A stretch of DNA of 41,788 nucleotides from an uncultured Burkholderiales bacterium (GTDB lineage Bacteria; Pseudomonadota; Gammaproteobacteria; Burkholderiales; Burkholderiaceae_C), in NCBI GenBank assembly GCA_903961095.1, contig CAJCDH010000085.1:1-41788 (forward strand). The letters run 5' to 3'. Below the pieces are notes generated by a model that had not been told where the DNA came from, searched no databases, and was given only the letters and a program-made list of their open reading frames with translations. Every line of letters begins with the position of its first letter. Within the stretch, counting starts at the first letter, position 1. A program made the translations under genes and the position numbers. Positions 17,105 to 26,138 of the stretch are shown here, piece by piece.

Positions 17105-17128
17105 ACGGGGCTTAAGGCCCCGTTATTT
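17105..17128 (+). terminator. Hairpin between the FAH gene and dctQ (weak terminator or attenuator)
   Basis: ACGGGGC-TTAAG-GCCCCGT (17105-17123) is a perfect 7-bp stem followed by TATTT, 9 bp after the hydrolase stop and 16 bp before the dctQ start. Its short U-tract suggests partial termination or mRNA stabilisation, lowering TRAP expression relative to the hydrolase. Confidence 0.5.
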
Positions 17129-17139
17129 GGAAATCAAGA

Positions 17140-17628
17140 TTGAAAATACTCGAAATACTGGCCAAGTTTTGTAGCGTCTTATCAGGTGCTTTGCTCACAT
17201 TCATCACGTTCATGACTTGCTACAGTCTGATTGGCCGTAACACGACCGGTCAAACCATTGTCGGAGACTTTGAGTTAACTGGTGTTGCAACAGGTGCAGC
17301 CATTGCCTTGTTCATGCCACTTTGCCAATTCAAAAAAGCCAACATCGTGGTTGACTTTTTCACAGCCAAAGCCAGCGCAGCCACCATCGCCCAACTCGAC
17401 AGATTGGGAGCACTTTTCATGGCTGCAGCTTTTGCTTTGCTCACATGGCGCACTTTTTTAGGGGGCTTGAATGCATGGACTTCGCAATCAGGCTCCATGA
17501 TGCTGGGCTTTCCAGAGTGGATTGTTTATGCGGCCATGACACCCCCTTTGGCGCTCAGCGCGGTCATTGCTTTTACCCAAGCTTTGTGGGGTGAGAACTC
17601 GTCAAACTCTGAGGGCGCATCTGCATGA
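17140..17628 (+). CDS. dctQ: TRAP transporter small membrane subunit (DctQ)
   Basis: The 162-residue protein has four predicted transmembrane helices and the DctQ pattern: an N-terminal 'LAKFCSVLSGALLTFITFMTCYSLIGRN', 'GDFELTGVATGAAIALFMPLCQFKKANIVVDFF', and a last helix around 'GFPEWIVYAAMTPPLALSAVIAF'. DctQ joins DctM to form the Na+-driven carboxylate importer. The start is TTG at 17140 with GGA about 8 bases upstream; no better in-frame ATG exists at the N-terminus. It overlaps dctM by 4 bases (ATGA). Confidence 0.9.
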   Translation: MKILEILAKFCSVLSGALLTFITFMTCYSLIGRNTTGQTIVGDFELTGVATGAAIALFMPLCQFKKANIVVDFFTAKASAATIAQLDRLGALFMAAAFALLTWRTFLGGLNAWTSQSGSMMLGFPEWIVYAAMTPPLALSAVIAFTQALWGENSSNSEGASA

Positions 17629-18944
17629 GCGCGCTCACCCTTTGCTTGATTATTTTTGGCGTCATGCTGGCCCTCATGGCCATCCGTGTGCCTATCGCTG
17701 TGTCCATGTTTTCAGCGGGCACCTTGGGTTATCTCATTCAAACCGGATGGGGGCCTTACTCCAGCTTTCTGAACAATTTAGCTTTTGCCAGGTTTGCAAG
17801 TTATGACTTGTCGGTCATTCCACTTTTTATTTTGATGGGCCACTTTGCAACCCAAGGTGGCATCAGCAAGGCTTTATTTCAGTTTGCCGCCAGCGTCATG
17901 GGGCGCTTCAAAGGTGGCCTGGCCATGGCTGCTGTTTTGGCCAGCGCGGCCTTTGGTTCTATTTGCGGCTCCTCGGTTGCCACGGCTGCCACCATCACGG
18001 GTGTTGCACTGCCAGAAATGAAGCGGCATGGCTATTCGGGCCGTCTGTCTACAGGCACCTTGGCTGCAGGGGGTACTCTGGGCATCTTGATTCCGCCTTC
18101 GGTGCCGTTGGTCATTTATGCCATCTTGACGGAACAAAATATAGCCAAACTGTTTGCGGCCGCCATGGTACCAGGCCTCATTGCCATGTTGGGTTACATC
18201 ATTGCCATCGCCATTTATGTGCGTGTGGTGCCTGGTCAGGCACCTGAGGTGGATGACAACATCGAGAAATTCTCTTTGGCTGCACTTGCAGGCATTGTGC
18301 CCATCGCCACTATTTTCATCATTGTCTTTGGCGGCATCTACGGGGGGTTTTTCACACCAACCGAAGGGGCAGGCGTAGGCGCTGCCTCAACCTTTGTGGC
18401 AGCCTTGCTCAAGCGTGAAATGACTTGGCCTAAATTTAAGCAGTGCTTTTATGCAACAGCTGAAAGCTCGGCCATGATCTTCATGATTTTCATTGGCGCC
18501 GATGTCATGAACTCATCGCTGGCATTGACGCAAGTTCCGAATCAACTCGCCACCGTCGTCAGCAGTTGGGGCCTTTCTCCTTTGATGATTGTGACCGCCA
18601 TCTTGCTGTTTTACGTGGTGCTTGGCGCAGTCATGGACGAGCTCAGTATGATTTTGCTGACCATTCCTATTTTCTTTCCCATGATCATGGGCCTTGACTT
18701 TGGGATGGCCAAAGAACCCACCGCCATTTGGTTTGGCATCATGGTGCTCATGACCGTGGGATTTGGCTTGTTAGCACCACCGGTCGGTTTGAATGTTTAT
18801 GTGGTCAATAGCATGGCCAAAGATGTTCCTATTTCTGAGAGTTACAAAGGCGTGATGCCTTTTCTCATCAGCGACACCATTCGAACCACCTTGTTGCTCT
18901 TCTTCCCCGGGATTTCCCTATGGTTGATTCAATACATTGCTTGA
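17625..18944 (+). CDS. dctM: TRAP transporter large membrane subunit (DctM)
   Basis: The 439-residue protein has about 12 hydrophobic segments with DctM family signatures: 'PLFILMGHFATQGGISKALF', 'AAFGSICGSSVATAATITGVALPEMKRHGYSGRLSTGTLAAGGTLGILIPPSVPLVIYAILTEQNIAKLF', 'FTPTEGAGVGAAS' and 'GLLAPPVGLNVYVVNS'. It is the ion-coupled translocation subunit in the inner membrane. The start overlaps the dctQ stop, so stoichiometric translation is likely. The dctP gene follows after 63 bp. Confidence 0.95.
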   Translation: MSALTLCLIIFGVMLALMAIRVPIAVSMFSAGTLGYLIQTGWGPYSSFLNNLAFARFASYDLSVIPLFILMGHFATQGGISKALFQFAASVMGRFKGGLAMAAVLASAAFGSICGSSVATAATITGVALPEMKRHGYSGRLSTGTLAAGGTLGILIPPSVPLVIYAILTEQNIAKLFAAAMVPGLIAMLGYIIAIAIYVRVVPGQAPEVDDNIEKFSLAALAGIVPIATIFIIVFGGIYGGFFTPTEGAGVGAASTFVAALLKREMTWPKFKQCFYATAESSAMIFMIFIGADVMNSSLALTQVPNQLATVVSSWGLSPLMIVTAILLFYVVLGAVMDELSMILLTIPIFFPMIMGLDFGMAKEPTAIWFGIMVLMTVGFGLLAPPVGLNVYVVNSMAKDVPISESYKGVMPFLISDTIRTTLLLFFPGISLWLIQYIA

Positions 18945-19007
18945 TTTGGAGACTCTTTAACAAGCTTTCATCCGTTAACATTTAGGCATCATCCATTGGA
19001 GACACTC

Positions 19008-20081
19008 ATGATCAAACGTCGCTCACTTTTAAAGTCAGGTGCAGCCGCCGCCATTGCAGCGCCAGCCCTAACTGGTTTCGCCCAACAAACTGTCACATTG
19101 AAGTTTCACACCTTCATGGCACCACAGTCGAATGTATGGCTCAACATGCACAAAGCATGGATGAACAAAGTGGAAAAAGATTCTGGTGGCCGAATCAAAT
19201 TTGAAGCCTATCCTGCCATGCAACTCGGCGGTACGCCCGTTCAGTTGTACGACCAGGCGCGTGATGGAGTGGTTGACATCATTTGGACTTTGCCTGGCAA
19301 CACAGCGGGTCGATTCCCCCGTGTCGAAGTGTTTGAGCTGCCCTTCATGATGAGCAATGCAGAAGCCACTTCCAAAGCTTATTGGGAGTATGTGCAAACC
19401 ATGGCACCCGATGAATTCAAGGAGACGCATTTGATCGCCTTGCAAGTTCACGGCCCAGGCGCTATTCACACAGTCGACAAGCCTGTGAAAAGTGTGGCGG
19501 ACATGAAGGGCTTGAAAATGCGAGCCCCTACCCGCCAAGTGACAAAGTTAATGGGCGCCTTGGGCGCCATCCCTGTTGGCATGCCTTTGCCCGGTATTCC
19601 AGATGCTTTGTCCAAAGGCACCATCAATGGCGCCGTCATCCCTTGGGAAGTGGTGCCAGCAGTGAAGGTTCAAGAGCTGACCAAGTTTCATGCTGAGTTT
19701 GATCCTGCCGGCGGTTGCCTTTACACCACCACATTTGTGATGGCCATGAACAAAGCCAAATACAACTCGTTGCCACCCGATTTGAAAAAAATCATCGACG
19801 ACAACAGCGGTCTGGAAACCTCAGGTTGGTTGGGCAAAGTTCAACAAGAAGGCGATGTGCCCGGTCGCAAAACTGCCAGCGATCGCAACAATGCCATCTT
19901 CACAGTGGGCCCAGCAGAAGCACAAGAATTCCGCCGCAAATCACGCGCGCTTGAAATTGAGTGGATTGAAGACATGAACAAACGTGGTTATGACGGTCGC
20001 AAGTTAATCGACACAGCGCGATCGCTGATCGAAAAGCATTCCAAAGCGCCCGCCGCTAAAGCACCTGCGAAGAAGGCTTGA
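19008..20081 (+). CDS. dctP: TRAP transporter periplasmic substrate-binding protein (DctP)
   Basis: The 357-residue protein starts with a Tat-like signal, IKRRSLLKSGAAAAIAAPAL. It then shows the TRAP binding-protein pattern: 'TLKFHTFMAPQSNVWLNMHKAWMNKVEKDSGGRIKFEAYPAMQLGG', 'DIIWTLPGNTAGRFP', 'MKGLKMRAPTRQVTKLMGALGAIPVGMPLPGIPDALSKGTINGAVIPWE' with the carboxylate-binding Arg in 'LKMRAP'. The ATG at 19008 has GGAG at 18998-19001. The protein ends with an odd Lys/Ala/Pro tail (KAPAAKAPAKKA). It captures an organic acid for the DctQM pair; the linked FAH gene suggests an aromatic or dicarboxylic acid. The stop overlaps the Nudix start. Confidence 0.93.
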   Translation: MIKRRSLLKSGAAAAIAAPALTGFAQQTVTLKFHTFMAPQSNVWLNMHKAWMNKVEKDSGGRIKFEAYPAMQLGGTPVQLYDQARDGVVDIIWTLPGNTAGRFPRVEVFELPFMMSNAEATSKAYWEYVQTMAPDEFKETHLIALQVHGPGAIHTVDKPVKSVADMKGLKMRAPTRQVTKLMGALGAIPVGMPLPGIPDALSKGTINGAVIPWEVVPAVKVQELTKFHAEFDPAGGCLYTTTFVMAMNKAKYNSLPPDLKKIIDDNSGLETSGWLGKVQQEGDVPGRKTASDRNNAIFTVGPAEAQEFRRKSRALEIEWIEDMNKRGYDGRKLIDTARSLIEKHSKAPAAKAPAKKA

Positions 20082-20629
20082 GCTATCAACGTCAATTGAT
20101 CAAACACTGCCGAGCCTGTGGCTCGGCAGTGTTGTATCGACTACCCGATGATGGCGATACCAAGCAACGCGCTATTTGCACCGAATGTCAACTGGTGCAC
20201 TACGAAAATCCCCTCAATGTCGTCGGCACGATACCCTACTTGGGCAATCGAGTTTTATTGTGCAAGCGAAACATAGAGCCCCGCAAAGGCAAGTGGACTT
20301 TGCCAGCAGGCTTTATGGAATTAGGGGAAACCACCGCAGAGGGTGCAGCGCGCGAAACTTCCGAAGAAGCGGGTGCTCATTTTAAAATGGGACAACTGCT
20401 GACTGTCATGAGCGTGCCACGCGTCGGCCAAGTGCATCTGTATTTTTTGGCTGAATTAGAAAATGAAAACTTTGAACCTGGCTTTGAAACCCAGGAGGCC
20501 AAAATGTTCACCGAAGAGGAAATTCCTTGGAGCGAATTGGCTTTTAGAACCGTTCAAGAAACTTTGCAACATTATTTCGCAGACAAAAAAGCCGGTCAAT
20601 TTGGTGTCCATACTCTGAACATTGATTGA
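20078..20629 (+). CDS. Nudix hydrolase with N-terminal zinc ribbon
   Basis: The 183-residue protein has a zinc ribbon (C11, C14, C34, C37: 'HCRACG' and 'ICTECQLVHYENP') followed by a Nudix domain with the full box 'GFMELGETTAEGAARETSEEAG'. This is the Nudix_N_2 arrangement seen in hydrolases of NADH, ADP-ribose, FAD or other nucleoside diphosphates; the substrate is not readable. The start is TTG at 20078, immediately after AGAAGG and overlapping the dctP stop (TTGA), so translation is coupled to the TRAP operon. The codons for the first CxxC form a perfect 14-bp RNA stem (20103-20133). Confidence 0.88.
   Translation: MSYQRQLIKHCRACGSAVLYRLPDDGDTKQRAICTECQLVHYENPLNVVGTIPYLGNRVLLCKRNIEPRKGKWTLPAGFMELGETTAEGAARETSEEAGAHFKMGQLLTVMSVPRVGQVHLYFLAELENENFEPGFETQEAKMFTEEEIPWSELAFRTVQETLQHYFADKKAGQFGVHTLNID
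20103..20133 (+). other. Perfect 14-bp stem-loop inside the Nudix coding start
   Basis: AACACTGCCGAGCC (20103-20116), loop TGT, then the exact complement (20120-20133). It encodes the first zinc-ribbon CxxC (CRACGSAV) and lies 22 nt after the dctP stop. It is as stable as a terminator stem, but the following bases (GTATCG) are not a T-run. It may terminate or pause TRAP transcription, protect the dctP 3' end, or tune Nudix translation. Confidence 0.6.
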
Positions 20630-20691
20630 AATCATCAATCAGGCAGTCAATAACCATGTATCCTTGACATGTTTTTTTAAAAGGAAATTAC

Positions 20692-20919
20692 ATGTACAAA
20701 ATCATCCTTGCTAGTTTTTTAAGCCTTGCGGCATTGGCATCTGTCGCCCAAACTGCGGCGCCTACGGCACCTGTGGTTCCTGCAGCACCCGCCGGAGCAC
20801 CTTCTGCTTCACCAACGACACCCCCTGCTGCTGCATCCAAACCAGCCGCAGAAGTCCCTAAAGCTGCCAAAAAAGCAGCTAAAAAGAAAAAAGCAAAAGC
20901 CAAAAAACAAGCTGCCTGA
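20692..20919 (+). CDS. Small secreted Ala/Pro/Lys-rich protein, function unknown
   Basis: The 75-residue product has a signal peptide (MYKIILASFLSLAALASVAQ, likely cut after the Ala before Gln) and a low-complexity Ala/Pro stretch. It ends with a strongly basic tail (KAAKKAAKKKKAKAKKQAA). AAGGA lies 7-11 bases before the ATG and a strong terminator follows, so it looks like an independent, expressed unit. I do not recognise a family. The basic tail could bind nucleic acid, lipopolysaccharide or teichoic-type polymers outside the membrane; that is a guess. It stands where rpsU is commonly found upstream of dnaG-rpoD. Confidence 0.7.
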   Translation: MYKIILASFLSLAALASVAQTAAPTAPVVPAAPAGAPSASPTTPPAAASKPAAEVPKAAKKAAKKKKAKAKKQAA

Positions 20920-20941
20920 TTTTTCAGAAAGTCTAGCAAAG

Positions 20942-20965
20942 CCCTGCAATGCAGGGTTTTTTTTT
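20942..20965 (+). terminator. Intrinsic terminator before dnaG
   Basis: CCCTGC-AAT-GCAGGG followed by nine T's (20957-20965), 22 bp after the small-protein stop and 36 bp before the dnaG start. It is a clear rho-independent terminator for the upstream gene. Confidence 0.88.
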
Positions 20966-21001
20966 GTTCAAGGAAGCCTCAACTTGGGCGAAAATACGAA
21001 C

Positions 21002-23032
21002 GTGGCCATTCCTCAGTCTTTTATTCAAGAACTTCTATCCCGCATTGATGTGGTGGAGGTCGTTGGCCGCTATGTTCAATTGAAAAAAGGTGGCGCTAAC
21101 TTTATGGGGCTTTGCCCCTTTCATGGTGAAAAATCTCCCAGCTTTACAGTCAGCCCCACCAAACAATTCTTCCATTGCTTTGGCTGTGGAAAAAATGGCA
21201 ATGCCATTGGTTTTCTAATGGACCATGCAGGCATGACCTTCATTGAAGCAGTCAAAGATTTGGCTCAGCAAACAGGCATGGTGGTACCCGAGGAAGAACT
21301 CTCACCCCAAGACAGAGCAAAAGCTGCGGCCCAAAAACAAAAGCAAACCAGTTTGAGCGATATGTTGGAAAAAGCAGCAAATGCTTATCAACAGCAACTC
21401 AAAATTGCGCCAAAAGCGGTGGCCTACTTAAAAGGACGAGGTCTGTCCGGGCAAATTGCAAAACGTTTTGGCTTGGGCTTTGCACCTGAAGGTTGGCGAA
21501 GCTTGGCAAGTGTTTTTCCCGATTACGAAGATCCACTTTTGGCAGAGAGTGGCTTGGTCATTGTGAATGAAGAGGATGGCAAAAGATACGACCGCTTTAG
21601 AGATCGTGTGATGTTTCCAATCCGAAGCATCAAAGGTGATTGCATTGGCTTTGGTGGGCGCGTGATGGGTGATGGCACTCCCAAATATTTGAACTCTCCC
21701 GAAACACCCGTGTTTCACAAAGGCCGTGAGCTTTACGGTTTGTTTGAAGCAAGAGACAGTATTCACAGTGCGGGCTATGTCTTGGTCACTGAAGGCTACA
21801 TGGATGTCGTGGCATTGGCTCAATGGGGCTTCCCCAATGCTGTCGCAACACTTGGCACTGCGTGCACGCCAGACCATATCCAGAAGCTTTTTCGATTTAC
21901 TGATTCTGTGGTGTTTGGTTTTGATGGCGATGCTGCTGGCCGCCGAGCAGCGCGCAAAGCACTCGATGGTGCGCTGATTTATGCAACTGACGTCAGAAGC
22001 ATCAAGTTTTTGTTCTTACCTCAGGAACACGATCCCGACAGTTACATCCGAGAAAAAGGCTCAGAGGCCTTTTCCGATTGCGTCGCCAAAGCCACACCTC
22101 TTTCCAAATTTTTAATTGAAGTGGCTGCAGAAGCATGCGATTTGAATTCTGCAGAAGGACGAGCGCACCTCTCTAGCAACGCAAGCCCGCTCTGGCGCGC
22201 CCTTCCTGATGGCGCTTTAAAGCGCCAATTGCTGTCAGAGCTGGCTCAAATGATTCAGCTTGATGCCTCGGAGTTGGCTGGACTTTGGCTTCAGCAAGCG
22301 GAGGCTGCTGCAGCGCGCAGCGCTCCTCGAGGAACTGCCAGTATTGGGCAAACAAGCAGCACCGCAGCCATTTCAGCCGGTGCAAACACGCCAAGTTCGT
22401 CAGCTTTTGACCCCGAAGGTATGCCCTCGCCCTTTGAGCCCGCCAGAAGCCAAGGCTATCAAAAGACCTCAAGGGCAAGGCCAGATGGCAAAACTTGGCA
22501 AAAAGATGCATCTGGAAAATGGCGGTTATCGAGCAATGGCGACGTCAGGCCAGTCTCTGATCTAGGTCCTAGAGTTCAACCCGCAAGCCGAGCAGATCAT
22601 GCAGTGAGGCTGATTCTCACCAACATGGCGCTGTGGGATGGTTTGTCTTCAGAAGACCATGCCATGCTGTCTGACTTGCCCAGTCAGCATGGGCAAACAA
22701 TGCGTTGGATTGAAAGTCAATTTCACGATCACGGCCCCCTCGCTTGGGGCACCTTACAAGCTGAGTTAAAAAATCTGCCATTTAGCAGCCTCGCTGAAAA
22801 ACTCATGGGGTCTCATACCCCCAACGAGCCAGAAGGCCAAGCAGACCTTGAGCCAGGAGAGGCTTACAAAGAACTGAGGCAACTTCTCAATCTGATGCTC
22901 ATCGATCAGCTCAAAGAGCTTGAAACAGTTGCCCTGCAGAATGCTGAAAATTCGAAGAGTCCGGAGGCTTTTCAACAATGGCGCGAAATCCATCAACGGC
23001 GCAGGGCCCTCATGAGCGCTGAAATTTTGTAG
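21002..23032 (+). CDS. dnaG: DNA primase
   Basis: The 676-residue primase makes RNA primers for replication. The zinc-binding CHC2 domain is at the N-terminus (C38, H41, C59, C62). The Toprim core has '[29 protein letters not shown]' and the metal-binding '[16 protein letters not shown]'. A low-complexity linker (about 440-520) leads to the helicase-binding C-terminal domain. The GTG at 21002 gives the usual start '[24 protein letters not shown]'; a TTG at 20984, with AGGA 9 bases upstream, would add six residues and cannot be excluded. The frame is open much further upstream, but that part crosses the terminator. rpoD follows after 269 bp with its own promoter. Confidence 0.95.
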   Translation: MAIPQSFIQELLSRIDVVEVVGRYVQLKKGGANFMGLCPFHGEKSPSFTVSPTKQFFHCFGCGKNGNAIGFLMDHAGMTFIEAVKDLAQQTGMVVPEEELSPQDRAKAAAQKQKQTSLSDMLEKAANAYQQQLKIAPKAVAYLKGRGLSGQIAKRFGLGFAPEGWRSLASVFPDYEDPLLAESGLVIVNEEDGKRYDRFRDRVMFPIRSIKGDCIGFGGRVMGDGTPKYLNSPETPVFHKGRELYGLFEARDSIHSAGYVLVTEGYMDVVALAQWGFPNAVATLGTACTPDHIQKLFRFTDSVVFGFDGDAAGRRAARKALDGALIYATDVRSIKFLFLPQEHDPDSYIREKGSEAFSDCVAKATPLSKFLIEVAAEACDLNSAEGRAHLSSNASPLWRALPDGALKRQLLSELAQMIQLDASELAGLWLQQAEAAAARSAPRGTASIGQTSSTAAISAGANTPSSSAFDPEGMPSPFEPARSQGYQKTSRARPDGKTWQKDASGKWRLSSNGDVRPVSDLGPRVQPASRADHAVRLILTNMALWDGLSSEDHAMLSDLPSQHGQTMRWIESQFHDHGPLAWGTLQAELKNLPFSSLAEKLMGSHTPNEPEGQADLEPGEAYKELRQLLNLMLIDQLKELETVALQNAENSKSPEAFQQWREIHQRRRALMSAEIL

Positions 23033-23051
23033 ATTTTCACTCTTGTTTGGG

Positions 23052-23301
23052 TATAATCCACTTTTCAGGCAAGAGCGACAGCAGCACCTCCGGACCCGGC
23101 CAACGCCACAGCGCACCTCCCTCCATGGGACGGCCAATATATCCGCAAGGACTGCACTCCAAATGTTCGCCCACATATCTTGCCTATAAGTCCTTGCAAA
23201 TGAAGTCACCTGCCCCCAGGTGTTTGTTTGCATTTCCTCTAGCGCCAGAAGTTTGTGGCGCAGCGTTTGTTTCCATTCAGTTTGAAGTATTGAGGTCCAT
23301 C
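23052..23301 (+). promoter_or_regulatory. rpoD promoter and about 240-nt leader
   Basis: TATAAT (23052-23057) is a consensus -10, with a weak TTGTAG (23027-23032) at 19 bp. Transcription from about 23064 gives a long 5' leader. It contains the inverted repeat GCAAGGACT (23145-23153) / AGTCCTTGC (23189-23197), 9 perfect pairs enclosing 35 nt, and ends with GAGG (23292-23295) before the ATG. No known riboswitch class is recognised. A structured, regulated leader is possible. Confidence 0.6.
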
Positions 23302-26061
23302 ATGCCCGCTCAAAAGCCGAAGAAGCCCGTTAAAGCACAAGCCACGTCTGGCGCCAAAAAACCTGTCAAACCCGTTGCAAAGCCAGTCGCTAAGTCGACC
23401 AGCAAATCAGTGGCTAAACCGGCCCCTAAACAGGCCTCAAAACCAGCCCCTAAAGTAACGGCCAAAACAAGTCCGGTCAAAGCCAAAGCGCCAGTCAAAG
23501 CACCGGTCAAAGCACCTGTCAAAGCGAATGCCAAAACCACTGCAAAACCAGTGGTCAAAGCTGCCGCTAAGCCAGTTGCTAAGCCCGTTGCCAAACCTGC
23601 AGCCAAAGCAACAACACCGGCCAAGAAAGCCATTTCAGTGCCCGTATCCAAAAAAACAGTCGCCGTGAAGGCCCCCACTAAAACGCCCGTCAAGGCAGCA
23701 AAACCTGAAGCCCCCAAGGAGAAGTCCAAAGTTGTGGCTAAAACAGCGGTAAAAACAGAGGTAAAAGCAGTCACAAAAGCTGCCGAAAAACCTGCAGTGA
23801 AACTTGCTGAAAAGCCAGTTGCAAAGCCAGTTACAAAACCGGTCGCTACTGAAGTTGCCAAAGTAAGCGATAAAAAGGCAACGAAGCCTGAAGAAAAAAC
23901 TTCTTCCAAAAACAAAACAGATACTTCGGCTGGCACCAAAGCCCCAGCCGTCAAGCCAAGCAAAACAAGCACCCCAGACGAAGATACCAAGTCAAGCGGT
24001 GTCAAGCGCGGCCGTAAACCTAAGGCAGAAGCTGAAGCCATTCACGAAGACTTAAGTGACATCGAAGAGGATTTGGTTGGAGAACCAGTTGCAGAATCCA
24101 CAGAGAAAGTTAAACCACTTCGCATGAAGATCAGCAAGGCCAAAGAGCGCGCCTTGATGAAAGAGTTTGGCCTAGACGAAACTGTTTTGTCTGAAGAAGA
24201 CATGGCCAAACGCCGTCAGCGCCTCAAGGCATTGATCAAATTGGGCAAGACGCGTGGTTACCTCACACACGGCGAAATTTCTGACCACTTGCCCGACAAG
24301 TTGGTGGACGCCGAAACTCTCGAGGTGGTGATCGCCACTTTGAACGATTTGGGCGTGGCTGTTTACGAGCAAACACCCGATGCAGAAACTCTGATCATTA
24401 CCGACAACGCACCCACAGGCTCCACCGAGGAGGAAGCTGAGGAAGCAGCTGAAGCAGCGCTTTCTACCGTGGACAGTGAGTTTGGCCGCACAACCGATCC
24501 AGTTCGCATGTACATGCGCGAAATGGGCACTGTTGAATTGCTCACCCGTGAAGGCGAAATTGAAATTGCCAAGCGGATTGAAGGCGGCTTGATGGACATG
24601 ATGACGGCCATCAGCGCATCACCCGCCACCATTTCTGAAATTCTCCGCCTAGCAGGCGAGATTCGCGATGGCAAAGTGGTTATTTCTACTGTGGTCGATG
24701 GTTTCTCCAACATCAACGAAGCCGACGACTATGTGGCCGAAGAAGACTTCGATGAATTTGACGAGTCAGACGATGACGATGGCAAAGGTGGCTCTAAAGC
24801 GCTGACCAAGAAATTGGAAGAATTGAAGAATCAAGCTTTAGAACGTTTTGATCGCATTACAGAGCTCTTTGAAAAAGTTCACACAATTTCTGCCAAAGAG
24901 GGTTGGGGCACACCCGCCTACATCATTGCGCAGAAGGAATTGTCAGAAGAGTTGATGACCATCCGATTTACGGCCAAGACCATTGAAAAGCTTTGCGATA
25001 TGGTGCGTGGACACGTAGACGATGTCCGCAAAAAAGAACGCGAACTGCGTCGCATCATTGTGGACAAATGTGGTTATCCGCAAGATCAGTTTATTCTTGA
25101 ATTCTCAGGACGTAACAAAAACAACCAGCGAATTCCCTCTCACTTACTCGATTTGCAGTGGATTGAAAAACAAGCTGCTGCAGGCAAACCTTGGAGTTCG
25201 GTCATGGGCCGAAACATTCCACCGGTTCAAGATTTGCAGCAAAAACTCACCGACTTGCAAACCCGCGTTGTGGTGCCTTTGGATGAACTCAAAGACATCA
25301 ACAAGCGCATGAATGCAGGTGAACGTTCTTCGCGTCATGCCAAGAAGGAAATGATCGAGGCCAACTTGCGCTTGGTCATTTCAATTGCCAAAAAATACAC
25401 CAACCGTGGCTTGCAGTTTCTCGACTTGATTCAAGAAGGCAACATCGGCTTGATGAAGGCCGTTGATAAGTTCGAATATCGCCGTGGTTATAAGTTTTCA
25501 ACTTACGCCACATGGTGGATTCGCCAAGCCATCACGCGTTCAATTGCCGATCAGGCTCGCACCATCCGTATTCCGGTTCACATGATTGAGACCATCAACA
25601 AGATGAACCGTATTTCTCGCCAGCACTTGCAGGAGTTTGGCTTTGAGCCCGATGCCAGCATCTTGGCCGAAAAGATGGAAATCCCTGAAGACAAGATTCG
25701 CAAGATCATGAAGATTGCCAAAGAGCCTATCTCCATGGAAACGCCAATTGGTGACGACGACGACAGCCACTTGGGCGACTTCATCGAAGACAGCGCCAAC
25801 ACAGCGCCTATCGATGCAGCCATGCAAGCTGGTTTGCGCGATGTGGTGAAGGACATCCTAGACAGCCTGACACCCCGTGAAGCCAAGGTGCTGCGCATGC
25901 GCTTTGGCATCGAGATGTCAACCGACCACACCCTTGAAGAAGTGGGCAAACAATTTGACGTCACACGCGAGCGCATTCGTCAAATTGAAGCCAAAGCACT
26001 GCGCAAACTCAAGCATCCAAGCCGCAGCGACAAGCTACGCAGTTTCATCGATACGATGTAA
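23302..26061 (+). CDS. rpoD: RNA polymerase primary sigma factor RpoD with long basic N-terminal extension
   Basis: The 919-residue protein is much longer than E. coli RpoD (613). Residues 1 to about 240 are a Lys/Ala/Pro/Val repeat region (units such as [14 protein letters not shown] and [14 protein letters not shown]) resembling histone H1 tails, then a short acidic stretch. Sigma70 region 1.1 starts near residue 274 ([17 protein letters not shown]). Region 1.2 has '[29 protein letters not shown]'. An acidic insert '[15 protein letters not shown]' follows. Regions 2-4 are complete: '[21 protein letters not shown]' and the -35-binding helix-turn-helix '[31 protein letters not shown]'. The ATG at 23302 is set by GAGG upstream. 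The frame is open to 23047 but lacks sigma-like sequence there. Confidence 0.96.
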   Translation: MPAQKPKKPVKAQATSGAKKPVKPVAKPVAKSTSKSVAKPAPKQASKPAPKVTAKTSPVKAKAPVKAPVKAPVKANAKTTAKPVVKAAAKPVAKPVAKPAAKATTPAKKAISVPVSKKTVAVKAPTKTPVKAAKPEAPKEKSKVVAKTAVKTEVKAVTKAAEKPAVKLAEKPVAKPVTKPVATEVAKVSDKKATKPEEKTSSKNKTDTSAGTKAPAVKPSKTSTPDEDTKSSGVKRGRKPKAEAEAIHEDLSDIEEDLVGEPVAESTEKVKPLRMKISKAKERALMKEFGLDETVLSEEDMAKRRQRLKALIKLGKTRGYLTHGEISDHLPDKLVDAETLEVVIATLNDLGVAVYEQTPDAETLIITDNAPTGSTEEEAEEAAEAALSTVDSEFGRTTDPVRMYMREMGTVELLTREGEIEIAKRIEGGLMDMMTAISASPATISEILRLAGEIRDGKVVISTVVDGFSNINEADDYVAEEDFDEFDESDDDDGKGGSKALTKKLEELKNQALERFDRITELFEKVHTISAKEGWGTPAYIIAQKELSEELMTIRFTAKTIEKLCDMVRGHVDDVRKKERELRRIIVDKCGYPQDQFILEFSGRNKNNQRIPSHLLDLQWIEKQAAAGKPWSSVMGRNIPPVQDLQQKLTDLQTRVVVPLDELKDINKRMNAGERSSRHAKKEMIEANLRLVISIAKKYTNRGLQFLDLIQEGNIGLMKAVDKFEYRRGYKFSTYATWWIRQAITRSIADQARTIRIPVHMIETINKMNRISRQHLQEFGFEPDASILAEKMEIPEDKIRKIMKIAKEPISMETPIGDDDDSHLGDFIEDSANTAPIDAAMQAGLRDVVKDILDSLTPREAKVLRMRFGIEMSTDHTLEEVGKQFDVTRERIRQIEAKALRKLKHPSRSDKLRSFIDTM

Positions 26062-26086
26062 GTCAACTGCTAACTGATCGCCCATC

Positions 26087-26125
26087 AAAAAAGCCTTCCA
26101 GTGATTTAACTGGAAGGCTTTTTTT
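26087..26125. terminator. Bidirectional intrinsic terminator between rpoD and the unknown minus-strand gene
   Basis: GCCTTCCAGT-GATTTA-ACTGGAAGGC (26093-26118), a perfect 10-bp stem, is flanked by A6 on the left and T7 on the right. It can terminate transcripts from both convergent genes. Confidence 0.95.
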
Positions 26126-26138
26126 GTAGTTGCTTTAT

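Noticed and set aside
20655-20678. CATGT/ACATG with T7 after the Nudix gene as a terminator
   Set aside because: Only a 5-bp weak stem; possible but not strong enough to list.
20726-21001. N-terminal extension of dnaG
   Set aside because: It runs out of frame through the small secreted gene and across a strong terminator; primase homology starts at 21002.
23047-23301. N-terminal extension of rpoD to 23047
   Set aside because: Lies in the leader right at the promoter, has no sigma-like sequence, and a good ribosome-binding site precedes 23302.
23310-24041. 243-residue frame antisense to the rpoD N-terminus
   Set aside because: Mirror image of the Lys/Ala/Pro repeat codons; Ala/Gly/Leu/Thr repeats only, no start context, and rpoD is certain on the other strand.
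26062-26134. Possible tRNA after rpoD
   Set aside because: No cloverleaf or T-loop consensus; the region is a bidirectional terminator.
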